A stretch of DNA of 64,000 bases from Nelumbo lutea (taxonomy: Eukaryota > Streptophyta > Magnoliopsida > Proteales > Nelumbonaceae). The position numbers and the translations under genes were made by a program. How positions within the stretch are numbered: the first letter of the stretch is position 1; every line of letters begins with the position of its first letter. The notes beneath the pieces were generated by a model, which did no database searches, was not told the origin of the DNA, and saw only the letters and a program-made list of their open reading frames with translations. The stretch covers positions 24,874,193 through 24,938,192 of the forward strand of contig JAKGHH010000005.1 in the NCBI GenBank assembly GCA_022828595.1. Reading direction: 5' to 3'. Of this stretch, positions 1 through 9,502 are shown piece by piece.

Positions 1-1052
1 AGGAGCGAAGGCCACCAAGCTATCTGCCGTGTTAGTTGCCGAGCTATCCGTTGTCTTCCCTTTTATAACCATCGGGGGTATGGACCAAGAAGAGATCAAT
101 GATGCAAATGAAGCACCTTTAACAATGCCTTGGAAGACCAATCGATGGACCAATAACGTACGACGAAAAGCCTCAAAAACTGATGTGGCATCCTTCTTAG
201 GCAGTAGTTATGCCGATTAATTGCACCAGTTCAACTACAATACTAGTCCAACCTTTGACACGGAGACCCGTAGTACCGGTCCAGCCTTTGACGCAGACCT
301 TCGGCTAGGCCCCTCAAGTCCTCAGATAGTCTGCTTAAGGCTACAAGGCCATGGAATAGTCTGGCCAATGACTCTCCTCCTCAACAGTAGAACTGGGGTA
401 GTGGTTTGGGAATCGAAACTTCAGTTCTCATTTAAGTTCTACAGTCGACGAGCGAAAGACTCCTCGGCAATGACTGATATGGCATGGACGAATCATGATG
501 ACTTTTGCTTTATAGCTCGACAACCCCGAAGGAACTTGTCTTCGCAGCTCGGTGCCCTATGGCTGAACATCACAACTTCAATTCCAGAGCTCGGACTCCA
601 ACCTTCAGCAAAAGGCCTTTCCTCAGCATACGATCGAGCTAAGCCCTGATTTTGGAAGAACGACACGTTAAAGCCGAGCATGACACAAACCCCAATTCCG
701 AAATATGGATCCAACTCCAAATCTTGGTGCACCTTGGCCGAGCATCACCACGACACGAAAGCTCGAGTTCCACTCGGAAGCTTAGTTTGACACTTTGGCC
801 CTCTGCCAAGCTACACAACTGTGCAACATTTCAAGGAGTGGTTCGGATTCCAAAGTCATAGCTTTTAGAATTCTGCAGCCGACAATGGGAAGATTCCTCG
901 ACCATTCCCTATATTGCGTGGTTCTCAAGATTGTGACCTTCACCTAGGAACACCAAAAGGGCCAGAAGCTCATCTAGACATCAACTTGAAGTTCTTCAAT
1001 CGAAGAATGAATTGGACTACTTAATTCCTCAACTTCAGAACTAGGGGAGTGG
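1..1052 (+). mobile_element. Tat-A unit 1: internal 3' part upstream of the 3' LTR
   Basis: This is the internal region between the antisense gene and the 3' LTR of a Tat-type Ty3/gypsy element. It is cut by the window edge. It matches 11361-12452, and in reverse complement 23752-24840 and 45453-46490. On the minus strand it is the leader of the antisense gene, whose ATG would lie left of position 1. A TATAAAAG-like box is visible near 62-68 on the minus strand. A purine tract, AACTAGGGGAGTGG at 1039-1052, directly precedes the LTR, which sets the element on the plus strand. No convincing protein is encoded here. Confidence 0.75.
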
Positions 1053-1583
1053 TGTACGGGTCATGGCTGAACTGGTCCTACGAGACACATGGCCGCCTAG
1101 CTATCGCCCTGCCACATCATCCTAGCTTGGCCATGTTGGCCTAGCTATACTATTATTGTGGCCCCCGTTTTATCCTTTCATCCATGTCAATTACACGTCA
1201 TGCGGATGAGCACAATTATAGATAAGGAGGAGTAAGGAAAGATGACTCCACTAGGGAATGGGACTCTATCCCGAGTACCTCCAGCCAGGATATGGATCTT
1301 TGGGCATAAAAAAGTACTCCATGCTCGAGGTAAGGGATCCTACTTCTGGGACCAGTACTGCTACTTAGGTTGGACCAACATCCTCATAGCTCGGCCCGAT
1401 CACCTACCACTTCTTACTGACTTGAGCGTGAGATTACTTAGAGATAATTCCTTGGGCCTCTGACTTCTTTCTTGGTCACAGGTCTTAAAGCGCAATCTCA
1501 TCTTTGTAGCTCGGCCTCACCCTATCAACAAGGACTACCTGGTTATTCTGCTTAGTTCATACACCACTTCGGATTGAGTAACA
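1053..1583 (+). mobile_element. Tat-A 3' LTR (unit 1)
   Basis: The sequence begins TGTACGGGTCATGG just after the polypurine tract and ends GGATTGAGTAACA, so it has TG...CA ends. It aligns over its length with 12453-12963 and with the reverse complements of 19917-20451, 23242-23751, 32732-33257 and 44939-45452. The base after it (1584) begins TTAAAAGCCATACTCACT, the reverse complement of the start-codon region of the O-methyltransferase gene. Confidence 0.8.
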
Positions 1584-1939
1584 TTAAAAGCCATACTCAC
1601 TATAGACCAGAACTTGAAAGAAAGCTGCACAGTTAGAGTAAAGATAATCTCTCTCTCACGGCTCACAATCTCATAATTTCTGAAATATATAGAGGCTCGT
1701 CCATGATGCTAATGACATATGAATGCGTGATGAGAAATGTAGTTTGATGACAACCACTACCGACCATTAGGTAGGCTTCTACCTAAACTTTTGTTTATTT
1801 TTTTTCTTTGTTACCAACGAAAATATCTTCTTTTTTTTTCTTTGGTTAAAAAAATTTTACTCCACAAGCAAGGAAACAACCGAGCAAAGACGAGAAACCC
1901 CAAAAAAAGAAATTACTTACCAGTACTACTAACTGCTTT
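1584..1939 (-). promoter_or_regulatory. Inverted duplicate of the OMT promoter and start codon
   Basis: The reverse complement matches the proximal promoter of OMT1 (2670-2979), including the TATA region, the AACTGTG...TTTCTTTCTAGTTC 5' leader and the ATG (CAT at 1592-1594). The coding sequence stops after about three codons, where the Tat LTR begins. Together with 2670-2973 it makes a head-to-head promoter pair about 0.75 kb apart. Whether it is active is unknown. Confidence 0.75.
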
Positions 1940-1940
1940 G

Positions 1941-2047
1941 GCTCAGTTTGAAAAGAGTACAAATACAATTGTGTAGTGTAAATACATACAAAATACAAGA
2001 TTTTGTACCCTACATGTATATTTGTGTCTACTCTTTTCAAACTGAGC
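1941..2047. repeat. Short hairpin with 19-bp inverted termini (copy 1)
   Basis: GCTCAGTTTGAAAAGAGTA at 1941-1959 is the exact reverse complement of the last 19 bases (2029-2047). The AT-rich loop also pairs partly. The same hairpin is at 19453-19561, 22765-22883, 44470-44588 and 62619-62727, with a truncated copy at 13322-13392. It always lies next to the Tourist-like MITE. It may be a tiny MITE or an imperfect palindrome of the OMT upstream region. Confidence 0.75.
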
Positions 2048-2051
2048 TTTA

Positions 2052-2314
2052 GGCTGCTTTTGGTTGCAACACAAAATTGTTTGCATTAGTATAAAAATTC
2101 ATAGGAGTGCACATAAAGTTAATGCATATTTTGATTTAATTTTGTTTTGCGCTTTACTTTATTCTGTTTCACATCTTATTTTACTTTATTTGAACTACAA
2201 TCAAAGAAAATAAGGTAAAATTTGGCACAAAAATAAATCAAAATTTTCACCCAAATCATTTGCACTGCTATAACTTTGCATCAATACAAATTTATTTTGC
2301 AACCAAACACAACC
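2052..2314 (-). mobile_element. Tourist-like MITE, copy 1 (263 bp)
   Basis: The termini are GGCTGCTTTTGGTTGCAAC and the reverse complement of GGTTGTGTTTGGTTGCAA, flanked by TTA at 2049-2051 and 2315-2317. A 3-bp TTA/TAA duplication is the signature of PIF/Harbinger Tourist-like MITEs. No coding capacity. Related copies: 19186-19448, 22494-22760, 44282-44465 (partial) and 62732-62995. Confidence 0.8.
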
Positions 2315-2669
2315 TTAGGAACAGAAAAAATAATTATCAACAATTTATGAAATAGGACAAAGGGCATGCGTCTAACCACTCATTTGAAGAGACCAAACCC
2401 CACTGGGCAAATTGATTGAAATGAGATTTAAAAACCTTACCTAATTGCTAGCAACTTGGTCGGGGATTGATTCCAATCGGCAATTGATCTTATCAAGATT
2501 TCAGTCTTATTAAAATAATTTTGAGTTCCATCCTGCCTATATTATTACGTTGATTCAGCATGCTCATTTTAATGAAGGTCAAAGGAAGTGAAAAGGTAAG
2601 ATCTATGCTTGATACCTTGCTACATAATCATTCAACATAAAAGCTTAAGCTATTAGAGTAATTTCATTT
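2315..2669. other. Distal OMT upstream spacer
   Basis: AT-rich non-coding sequence. Parts reappear inverted at 18791-19185 (for example the block around 2510-2615) and near 63000-63110. This places it as ancestral sequence upstream of the O-methyltransferase gene. No gene or RNA was seen. Confidence 0.5.
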
Positions 2670-2973
2670 TTTTGGTGTTTTTTGTATTTGCTTTATTGTT
2701 TTTTTACTTGTGTAGTGAAATTCTGTTAATCAAAGAAAAAAAGAAGAAGATATTTTCGTTGCTAAGAAAGAAAAAAAAAAACCAAAAGTATAAGTAGAAG
2801 CATACCTGGTTGCCATCAAACTACAAATCATATCAATAATTCACATCACATGTCATTAGCATCATGGACGAGCCTCTATATATTTCATAAACAGTGAGAT
2901 TGTGAGCCGTGAGAGAGGGATTATCTTTATTCTAACTGTGTAGCTTTCTTTCTAGTTCTACTATACAGTGAGT
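2670..2973 (+). promoter_or_regulatory. OMT1 proximal promoter and 5' leader
   Basis: A TATA element CTATATATTT lies at 2875-2884, about 90 bp before the ATG, which would place transcription start near 2905-2915. The segment is conserved with the upstream regions of the other copies (near 19562-19910, 22884-23230, 44589-44930 and 62293-62618). Unlike those copies, OMT1 lacks the hairpin and Tourist MITE in its own orientation. They lie instead in the inverted promoter to its left. Confidence 0.65.
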
Positions 2974-4217
2974 ATGGCTTTAATCCTCAGTAATCACTTT
3001 GAAACCCCAAATGAAGAGAAAGAAGAAGAAAACTGTATATTGGCGGCCATGCAATTGGCAAGTGCTTCAGTGCTTCCTATGGCCTTGAAAGTCACTACAG
3101 AACTAGATGTGTTCGAGATCATATCTAGAGCTGGCCCTGATGCGTGCCTCTCGGCTTCAGAGATTGCCTTGCACCTTCACACTGAAAACCCAGATGCAGC
3201 ATCCATGCTCGACCGTCTCTTGTCTCTACTGACGAGCTACTCTGTTCTTAAATGCTCTCTCGTCAAACGGGACAATGACCAAGTGGAAAGGCGTTATGGC
3301 TTGGCTCCTGTCTGCAAATTTTTCACCAACAGCCAGGACGGAGTGTCTCTTCGACCCCTGCTTCTACTGCATCAGGACAAGTCGCTCATTGATAGCTGGT
3401 ATGATCTTACTTGCCGAGCTATGATCTCAGATTTGGGCAAAATATTCCACCACCACCATCACTCCTTATGTGACATGCATTCTGTATTTCCAGGAGAAAA
3501 AAAAAAAACACTACATTCTATCTGAACTTTATCGCTGCTTGCAGGTACCAGCTGAGAGATGTTATATTGGAAGGTGGAATTCCTTTCCATAAGGTACATG
3601 GAATGACCTTATTTCAGTACTGTGAGAAAGATTCAAGGTATAACGAATTCTTTAATAAAGGAATGTCAGGTCACACCACAATAGTCTTGAAGAAGATTCT
3701 TGACACATACAAGGGATTTGGAGGTCTTAAAGAGGTGGTTGACGTGGGAGGTGGGAATGGAACCACACTAAAAATGATTACATCTAGGTATCCTCAAATC
3801 AAAGGTATCAATTTTGATTTGCTTCATGTGATAGAAGCAGCACCATCCTACCCTGGTAAGAATTTTATTTGGCTTGGCTTGATAATTATTAGTAGAAAAA
3901 ACCCAGCTTTTCTACTTCCTTTAACCATGGGACAGGTGTGAAACATGTTGGAGGAGATATGTTTGAATATGTCCCCAAAGGAGAAACCATTTTTATGAAG
4001 GTTAGTTCTTCTTTTAGTTCTTGAGAGGGGTAGAATGGATATGTCCCACGATATCTAGAAGAGAATTACATTCACCATGAATCTCTTTGTAGTATCAAGT
4101 CATTTAAAGCAAATAAAGTTTACAAATCAAGAAAGTCATAATGTCTATTAGTCCTTAAATCAAGGAAGTGATAAAACATAGACTGGATATGTTCTTTTGT
4201 GATTTAATGTCTCCAAA

Positions 4218-4250
<33 letters not shown>

Positions 4251-4560
4251 GTGATTTTTGTAGTGGATACTTCATGACTGGAATGATGAAGACTGCTTAA
4301 AGATTTTGAGAAACTGTTGGAAAGCCCTACCAAAGTTAGGAAAAGTGATCATTGTTGAATCAATTCTTCCAATGGCTCCAGAAGCTAGTTACCGCTCTAA
4401 TATCGCCTTCACATATGATTTAGTCGTACTAACTTGTTGCCCTGGAGGAAAAGAGAGGACACAAAATGAGTTTGAGGCCTTGGCAATAGACTCGGGCTTT
4501 GCTGGTTGTGAAATTGTTTGCAATGCTTACCATACTTGGGTTATGGAGTTCCACAAATAA
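2974..4560 (+). CDS. COMT-type plant O-methyltransferase OMT1, four exons, intact
   Basis: A SAM-dependent small-molecule O-methyltransferase of the caffeic acid OMT family, probably cytosolic. Exons: 2974-3398, 3545-3855, 3936-4000 and 4264-4560 (stop TAA). All introns are GT-AG and the product is 365 residues, the usual COMT length. The N-terminal dimerisation domain is about residues 20-110. The SAM site has DVGGGNG (208-214), D233, D253 and K267. The catalytic base is H271 in WILHDW, with E299 and E331 (in PGGKERT). Aligned from memory with alfalfa COMT, the aromatic-ring contacts differ: the Asn131 position is H133 and the Asn324 position is C326. The substrate may therefore not be caffeate or 5-hydroxyferulate. 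I chose ATG 2974 because the in-frame GTG at 2968 is not a plant start and because ATG-Ala-Leu is conserved in OMT2. No disabling change is visible. Intron 3 holds an (AT)n run at about 4217-4240. Confidence 0.92.
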
Positions 4561-4799
4561 TTAGTTCCTTTTTTTTTCTTTTTTACCTTCGAACTTGTTT
4601 GTGACTTTTTTAAATTATGCATCCGAATAAGAATGAAATGCAGTTTGATCTTTATGGTGTGCATATTTTATTTTCCAATAACACATGCTTCAATCTGGTA
4701 TAATCTTTCCCAAATTCCAAAAACACTGGACATATATTCTCTCGTTCCTAAAGCAAGTCTAAAGTTCCTATTTCCTGCTATCTCCTGAGTCCCCATGAT
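4561..4799 (+). other. OMT1 3' untranslated and flanking region
   Basis: AT-rich downstream sequence with no reading frame of interest. Its reverse complement recurs at 43812-44016 and its distal part at 33671-33735. These show where other OMT copies once ended. An AATAAG/AATGAAA stretch near 4626-4638 could serve polyadenylation. Confidence 0.5.
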
Positions 4800-5265
4800 T
4801 AGGGGCGTCAATGGACCAGTTTTGGATTGGACCCATCCAAACCAAAATCAATTTGGATGGATTGGATAGACCAATAACATATATGAATTAGATCAGTCAA
4901 GATTTAATGGTCCAAAGTATTTATTGGAATGGGTTGGACATGGTCCATCCATAATGAATTTATATTAGATTGGGTTGGATTGAGCCAATATCTGATCCAT
5001 TGATAAAAGATAAGAATATAAGTGTAAATTGAGCAAATTTGGATAATTAAAACAAATTTGAACAGGTTATTAAATGGCCCAGACATTAATTGGACCAGTC
5101 CAAAATGATCCAAAATATTCATTAGATTGGATTGGACCTGATTTATATATAATGGACTCACATTGGACTGGACCAGATTGGACCAAAATATTCATTAGAT
5201 TGGATTGGACCTGATTTATTTATAATGGACTCACATTGGACTGGATCAGACTTGATCGGTTAAAA
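4800..5265 (-). mobile_element. hAT-like MITE downstream of OMT1, end lost
   Basis: It starts TAGGGGCGTCAATGG. The full copies at 43417-43811 and 60301-60692 (opposite orientation) have ends TAAGAGTGTCAATTG and CCATTGACACCCCTA. A TAGGGGTGTCAA terminus is typical of plant hAT MITEs. The interior is rich in GGACCA/TTGGAT words. The OMT1 copy contains a 73-bp tandem duplication (5110-5182 and 5183-5255) and its distal end is missing where repeat R begins. An 8-bp target duplication could not be shown. Confidence 0.55.
5110..5255. repeat. Tandem duplication, 73 bp x 2
   Basis: Both units start CCAAAATATTCATTAG and run to the GGACTGGA(C/T)CAGA words, with only a few differences. The other two copies of this MITE have a single unit, so the duplication happened after the locus copies separated. 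Confidence 0.8.
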
Positions 5266-5965
5266 TATAAGGGGTGTCTTACTAAATGACCCTAAAATGG
5301 GTTGACAATAGTATTATTTGTTGTGTTTTCCCTCATAAGGAGGTTGAGTTTGTCATTTTCAACCCTATAGGATCCACGACTTCAAAGCCTTGTAGGATGA
5401 ATGCCATGCAGCCTTGTGAGATTTATGACCTTGTAGCCCTATGGGATTTGCAACCTCACTATCTCATTAATCTTTTTGAATAGGTACCTCTATGGCTCCT
5501 CATATGATGGTTCTAACATCTCTGCCTTGTAGCTCCTCAAACCTCGGACCTCGGCCTCACATAGTATTTGGTCTTGTGGTTTTCTCTCTAACCTTGCAAT
5601 CCAGCCTCACCCTCCTGACCTTGTGTTCTTTGGGCATTGATGATGCTGTCTCCATGACCTAGCATCTTTTAGTATTCCACAATGACCAAAACGGAACAAG
5701 TAAAAGAGATGATCATCTTTTTAAAATACCTATTTTACCACATCGTCTCGGTGCACTCACACATCAGACACCACATCTTCTGATACTTGGACCTTCGAAT
5801 CCGCATCGGAGATCCAGTACACCATCTCACTCTGCAGCCAGAGCCGTGAGCTGTACTATCATTTGACACGATCGCAGAGAGATGCAGAGATATGATTCGC
5901 CACCTCTGCGTCGAATTCCAATGGGATTCTTGATCTCTTCTTCAGCATTGTCGTGCTACTACTCT
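5266..5965 (+). repeat. Repeat R, copy 1
   Basis: An uncharacterised repeat. Its reverse complement is at 38569-39480 and 57721-58600, and a degenerate copy lies at 35276-35700. It contains phrases such as AAAATGGGTTGACAATAG and TTTTAGTATTCCACAATG. In OMT1 it follows the hAT-like MITE directly, whereas next to OMT2 about 1.7 kb of repeat U lies between. Reading frames through it are not consistent between copies. It ends at 5965, where Tat-B sequence begins. Confidence 0.7.
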
Positions 5966-6549
5966 ACGTAACCACCACTGGGCCTCTGTTGTATTCGTTA
6001 TCTGCCAAGGCTGTGCAGGTAACCATTGTAGGGTACTACCCAATCGGATGAGTGACACGTCCCGGGAGGACATGCATGCCACCATCCGTCGAGGGATGTG
6101 GGTGCAGTCTGTCGAATTGGCAGGGACTGCATCGTCAACCAGGAGACATTGCATAGTCTGATGGGTACAGTCTTGTCAGATAGAAGCTTCCTGAAAACAT
6201 CGCGTCTCTCAGTCGCAAGCTACCTTGTAGCGATCTCCTAGGGGTACTTCGAGATGATTCCTCTTAATGTTGCCTTTGGGGCAGTTTTTCTGCCTAAGTA
6301 TTGAAGCGAGCTGGTTACCCTAGCTCGTGAGCTGGGATAGACTTGTCTTGGAGTATTCCCTTTTACTACATCGGGGGTCCTTGAGCTCGCGCTATAGCGA
6401 GCTCCCCCTATAGCGAACTATGACGTAGCGAGCTGTCCTGCGGGCTCGTTACTTAGTCGCAGTCAGGCTGTGGTGCTGAGCTGTTACTCGTGCTGAGTGG
6501 TGTCCACGTGTCATTGTCTCAAGGGGTCGGGTCAAATCACCTTCCATCA
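5966..6549 (-). mobile_element. Tat-B LTR fragment
   Basis: On the minus strand the LTR begins TGATGGAAGG at 6549, directly after a purine tract (minus-strand GTGGGGGCAA, 6551-6560). It runs leftwards to the junction with repeat R at 5966. No clean TG...CA end is visible on the left, so it is probably truncated. The sequence is GC-richer than its neighbours and holds repeated GAGCTCG/AGCGAGCT words. Confidence 0.5.
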
Positions 6550-6918
6550 ATTGCCCCCACTCCTCGAGCTAAGGGTGCTACCTTAGCGTGAGGAGTTCAT
6601 GAAGTGTGACGGGTGGATTTGATCGAAGTTCAAACTTGATTGACTACTCACATTAAATGTGCATGCAGAAGTCAAGGGATTTCTGACCTTTTGAATGTCG
6701 AGAAATGCACCAAAGCGGCTCTTAACTCCGGAAGTCGTGCAACCGTCATTACCTCAATCATGGGAGATGTGCAGCTAGTCACATTTCGGTTTTAGAAGAT
6801 GTGCGGTCAGCTTGACTATGAATCGTCAGATCTGTCTCAATCCGAGTTGTTGGTTTGAGGGCACAATGGCTATAAATAGGAGGGCCCCAGGCCTCATTTT
6901 CTTTTATGCTAACTTGCC
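6550..6918 (+). promoter_or_regulatory. Leader and TATA box of the Tat-B antisense gene
   Basis: Lies between the polypurine tract and the antisense reading frame. A strong TATAAATA box at 6871-6878 points rightwards toward the frame that starts near 6919. This parallels the TATAAAAG box of the Tat-A antisense gene near 24775. No other feature was seen. Confidence 0.5.
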
Positions 6919-7445
6919 TTGTCTTCGGATTCTGAGGTCGCGTATCCATCTAGCTGCCTGAGCTCTTCTCTCGTTAACACCGTCTCTTCTTTTCTGGCGA
7001 GTCTTATCATATTGTCAATATGTTTGGATATCCGTACCACGTCTATTCCCGAGATGGTAACTAGGATGACACTCCCTCGAGCTCAGGGGGATCTTGGGGG
7101 CAGGCCCTGGAGGCTTGGGAGGCCTCCGGTGAGATGGCTTCCACTTCTTGGGGCAGGGAGCCCGACCGCTTTGGTCCCTCCTCCATGTCGATGGAGAGAC
7201 TTAGGTCTTTAGTTCTTCATTTTAACCTTCCCGGAACCTCATCTACAGTCTCCCTTCTGGTAACTTTCCCTGGGAGCATGGTCCCAACAAGATAGTGATT
7301 TTTCAGGAACAGTTTGTGGCTAGCCTACGTCTTCCTCTGCATCCTCTGATAGTGGAGGCTTTGAATCATTTCAACGTCATGATTGACTAGCTTCACCCCA
7401 ACTCCATCCAAAACGTAGTTGGGACTATTTCTCTGTTTTACGAGT
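6919..7445 (+). pseudogene. Tat-B antisense gene, N-terminal fragment (Transposase_28-like)
   Basis: An extra gene opposite to the pol genes of a Tat-type element. The readable core in one frame around 7290-7440 (FQEQFVASLRLPLHP, then LHPNSIQNVVG) resembles the domain Pfam calls Transposase_28 or 'putative gypsy type transposon'. Its role in the element is unknown. In-frame stops and at least one frameshift (around 7290) separate the Ser/Pro-rich start from the core. The fragment ends at 7445, where it joins pol sequence of opposite strand. Confidence 0.55.
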
Positions 7446-9335
7446 ACTGTCTTCCCCTCAACCTTGACATCCTCTCCACCATGTTCGTGCTTGGCCTAAC
7501 TAGGAGAGATGCCGCACTAGTTGCTACCTCACAGTGCTCGGACTCAACCAGCTTGGGAGCTCTGAGATCGCCCAAACTGGGGGCCTCGTGCTCAACCGGC
7601 CTAAGGACTTTGAAGCTGAAAGTGCACTCCGCGATGAAGTCTGCTAAGGCTTGGGCCTTAATAGCAGTTCGCGACTTGTATTGGAGGTCGTACTCGCTGA
7701 GCTCAATGGCCCACTTCGTCAATCGACCAAAGACCTCGGGCTTGAGTAGAACTTGCCTCAGAGGTTTGTTGGTGAGGACGATAACAGTATGAGCTTGGAA
7801 GTACGGCCGGAGCTTTCGGGCTGCAATAACTAGTGCGTAGGCCAACTTTTCTATCTCTAGATAACTTGTCTCTGCTCCCTACAACTCCTTACTAACATAG
7901 TAGATAGGTCGTTGGACCCGATCTACCTCTTTTATTAGTATCGAGCTGACCTCTTCATCACTTGTCGAGAGGTACAACTCTAAAACATCGCCCTCTTTGG
8001 GCTGGGTTAAGATTGGTATGCTAGCGAGGTACTTTTTGAGCTCGTCAAACACGAGCTAACAATCTGGGGTCCATTCAAACCCTTTGCTTTTAATTGCCTT
8101 AAAGAAAGGTAGGCAAGGTCTGCTGACTTGGACATGAAGCGGCTCAGAGCGGCTATTCGGCCATTCAGCCTCTGAACCTCCTTCATTTTTCGGGGTGGTC
8201 TCATGTCTAAGATGGCCTTTACTTTATCCAGATTGGCTTCAATGCCGTGCTGGTTAACAATGTATCCCAGGAATTTACCCGAGTTGACACCAAAGACACT
8301 TTTTCAGGTTAAACTTCATATTAAATCTATGCAGAATTTCAAAAATTAAATGCAAGTCTTTGTATTAAGTCACATGAAAACTAGGTTTTGACGACCATGT
8401 CGTCTACATAACACTCTACTTTTTGGCCAATCAATGGCTCAAACAATTTGTTTATAAGTCTTTGAAAGGTTGCCCCGTCATGTTTTAGCCCAAAGGGCAT
8501 GACCGTGTAGCAGTATAGGCCAAGCTCGGTTATGAAGGCAGTCTTTTCTTCATCTGTCGGGTCCATCCTGATCTAGTTGTAGCCCGAGTAAGCATCTAGA
8601 AAGCTCAGAAACTCATGCCCCGAGGTCGCATCCACTAGACGGTCGATCCTTGGAAGTGGGAAGCAGTCCTTTGGGCAGGCTCGGTTCAGGTCACTGTAGT
8701 CGACGCACATGCGCCATTTACCGTTAGCCTTTTTCACCAGAACGGGGTTGGCCACCTATCTCGGGTAATGGACTTCCCTGATAAAATCGACTACAAGGAG
8801 CTTCCTGACCTCCTCGTCAACTGCCCTCCATCGCTCTGGGGCTAGGTAGCGTTTCTTTTGTCTAACATGCCTAACTACAGGATTAGTATTAAGCTTATGA
8901 GTTATAATGCTAGGGTCTATGTCGGGCATTTCCGCCGCTGACCATGCAAAAACATCTAAATTTTCAAGTAGAAAGCATACCAGTTTAGATCACAGAGGCT
9001 CCTCAATGGAAGCATCAATCTGAAGTGTTCGGGTTGGGTCCTCCATCAAGGCTGGGATGGAGACGGTCTCTTTTGTGGGCACAGCCTGCTCCTCGCTCTG
9101 CTCCATATGTCACTCCAGCTCGAGGTCATCGGCCACCTTGGCTTTTCCTTTAAGGGCGGTGTCATAGCATTTGTGAGACTCGAGCTGGTCACCTCGCGCT
9201 ATCCCAATTCCAAAGTCGGTGGGGAACTTCATGGCCAAGTAGTAAGTGGAGTGTTCATGGGCTTCAGGTCGCTCTCTTGGAGCTGAAGTTGGTCGAAGGC
9301 TGCTTTGAAGAGGATGTCCACTGAGATGCCTGAGT
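7446..9335 (-). pseudogene. Tat-B pol remnant: PR end, RT, RNase H
   Basis: Minus-strand Ty3/gypsy polyprotein. The end of a protease domain ([11 protein letters not shown], about 9340-9229) is followed after decayed sequence by reverse transcriptase (8755-8381). RT has VDYSDLNRACPKD, DAYSGYN and an intact YVDDM catalytic motif. RNase H follows (7845-7438). Frameshifts and stops separate the blocks. Integrase is absent: the sequence passes directly into the antisense gene fragment at 7445. The RT retains its catalytic YVDD, unlike the RT of the long Tat-A element (27590-31088). The two are clearly different subfamilies. Confidence 0.8.
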
Positions 9336-9502
9336 TGTCCTCAGCTCCCGCAGCTTGGTAGGAAAAGGGGGAAACTTCGGAATGCACACTAAGAAGAACG
9401 ACTCTTTCCAGTGCTTCATGGAGGAAGGGGCCCAACTAATGACCAAATGTTCCACCGAGTGGAGAAGTAATAGTACCCTTGCTAGTGGTGTTTCAGCTGG
9501 AG
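9336..9502 (-). pseudogene. Tat-A antisense gene fragment (domain end)
   Basis: A 167-bp piece of the Tat-A antisense gene encoding the end of its conserved domain (WAPSSMKHWKESFFLVCIPK). It duplicates the part at 10740-10880 and sits between Tat-B protease sequence and the C-terminal end of a second antisense gene copy. Both borders are rearrangement junctions. Confidence 0.65.

Noticed and set aside
1941..2047. Hairpin as a microRNA precursor
   Set aside because: The stem is short and the loop AT-rich. There is no sign of a defined mature region. Its position next to a MITE in each copy suggests a repeat instead.
2968..2973. In-frame GTG upstream of the OMT1 ATG as a start
   Set aside because: Plant nuclear genes start at ATG. 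The ATG at 2974 gives the usual 365-residue length.
4217..4240. (AT)n run in OMT1 intron 3 as a regulatory element
   Set aside because: A simple microsatellite. A shorter version is in OMT2 and nothing links it to regulation.
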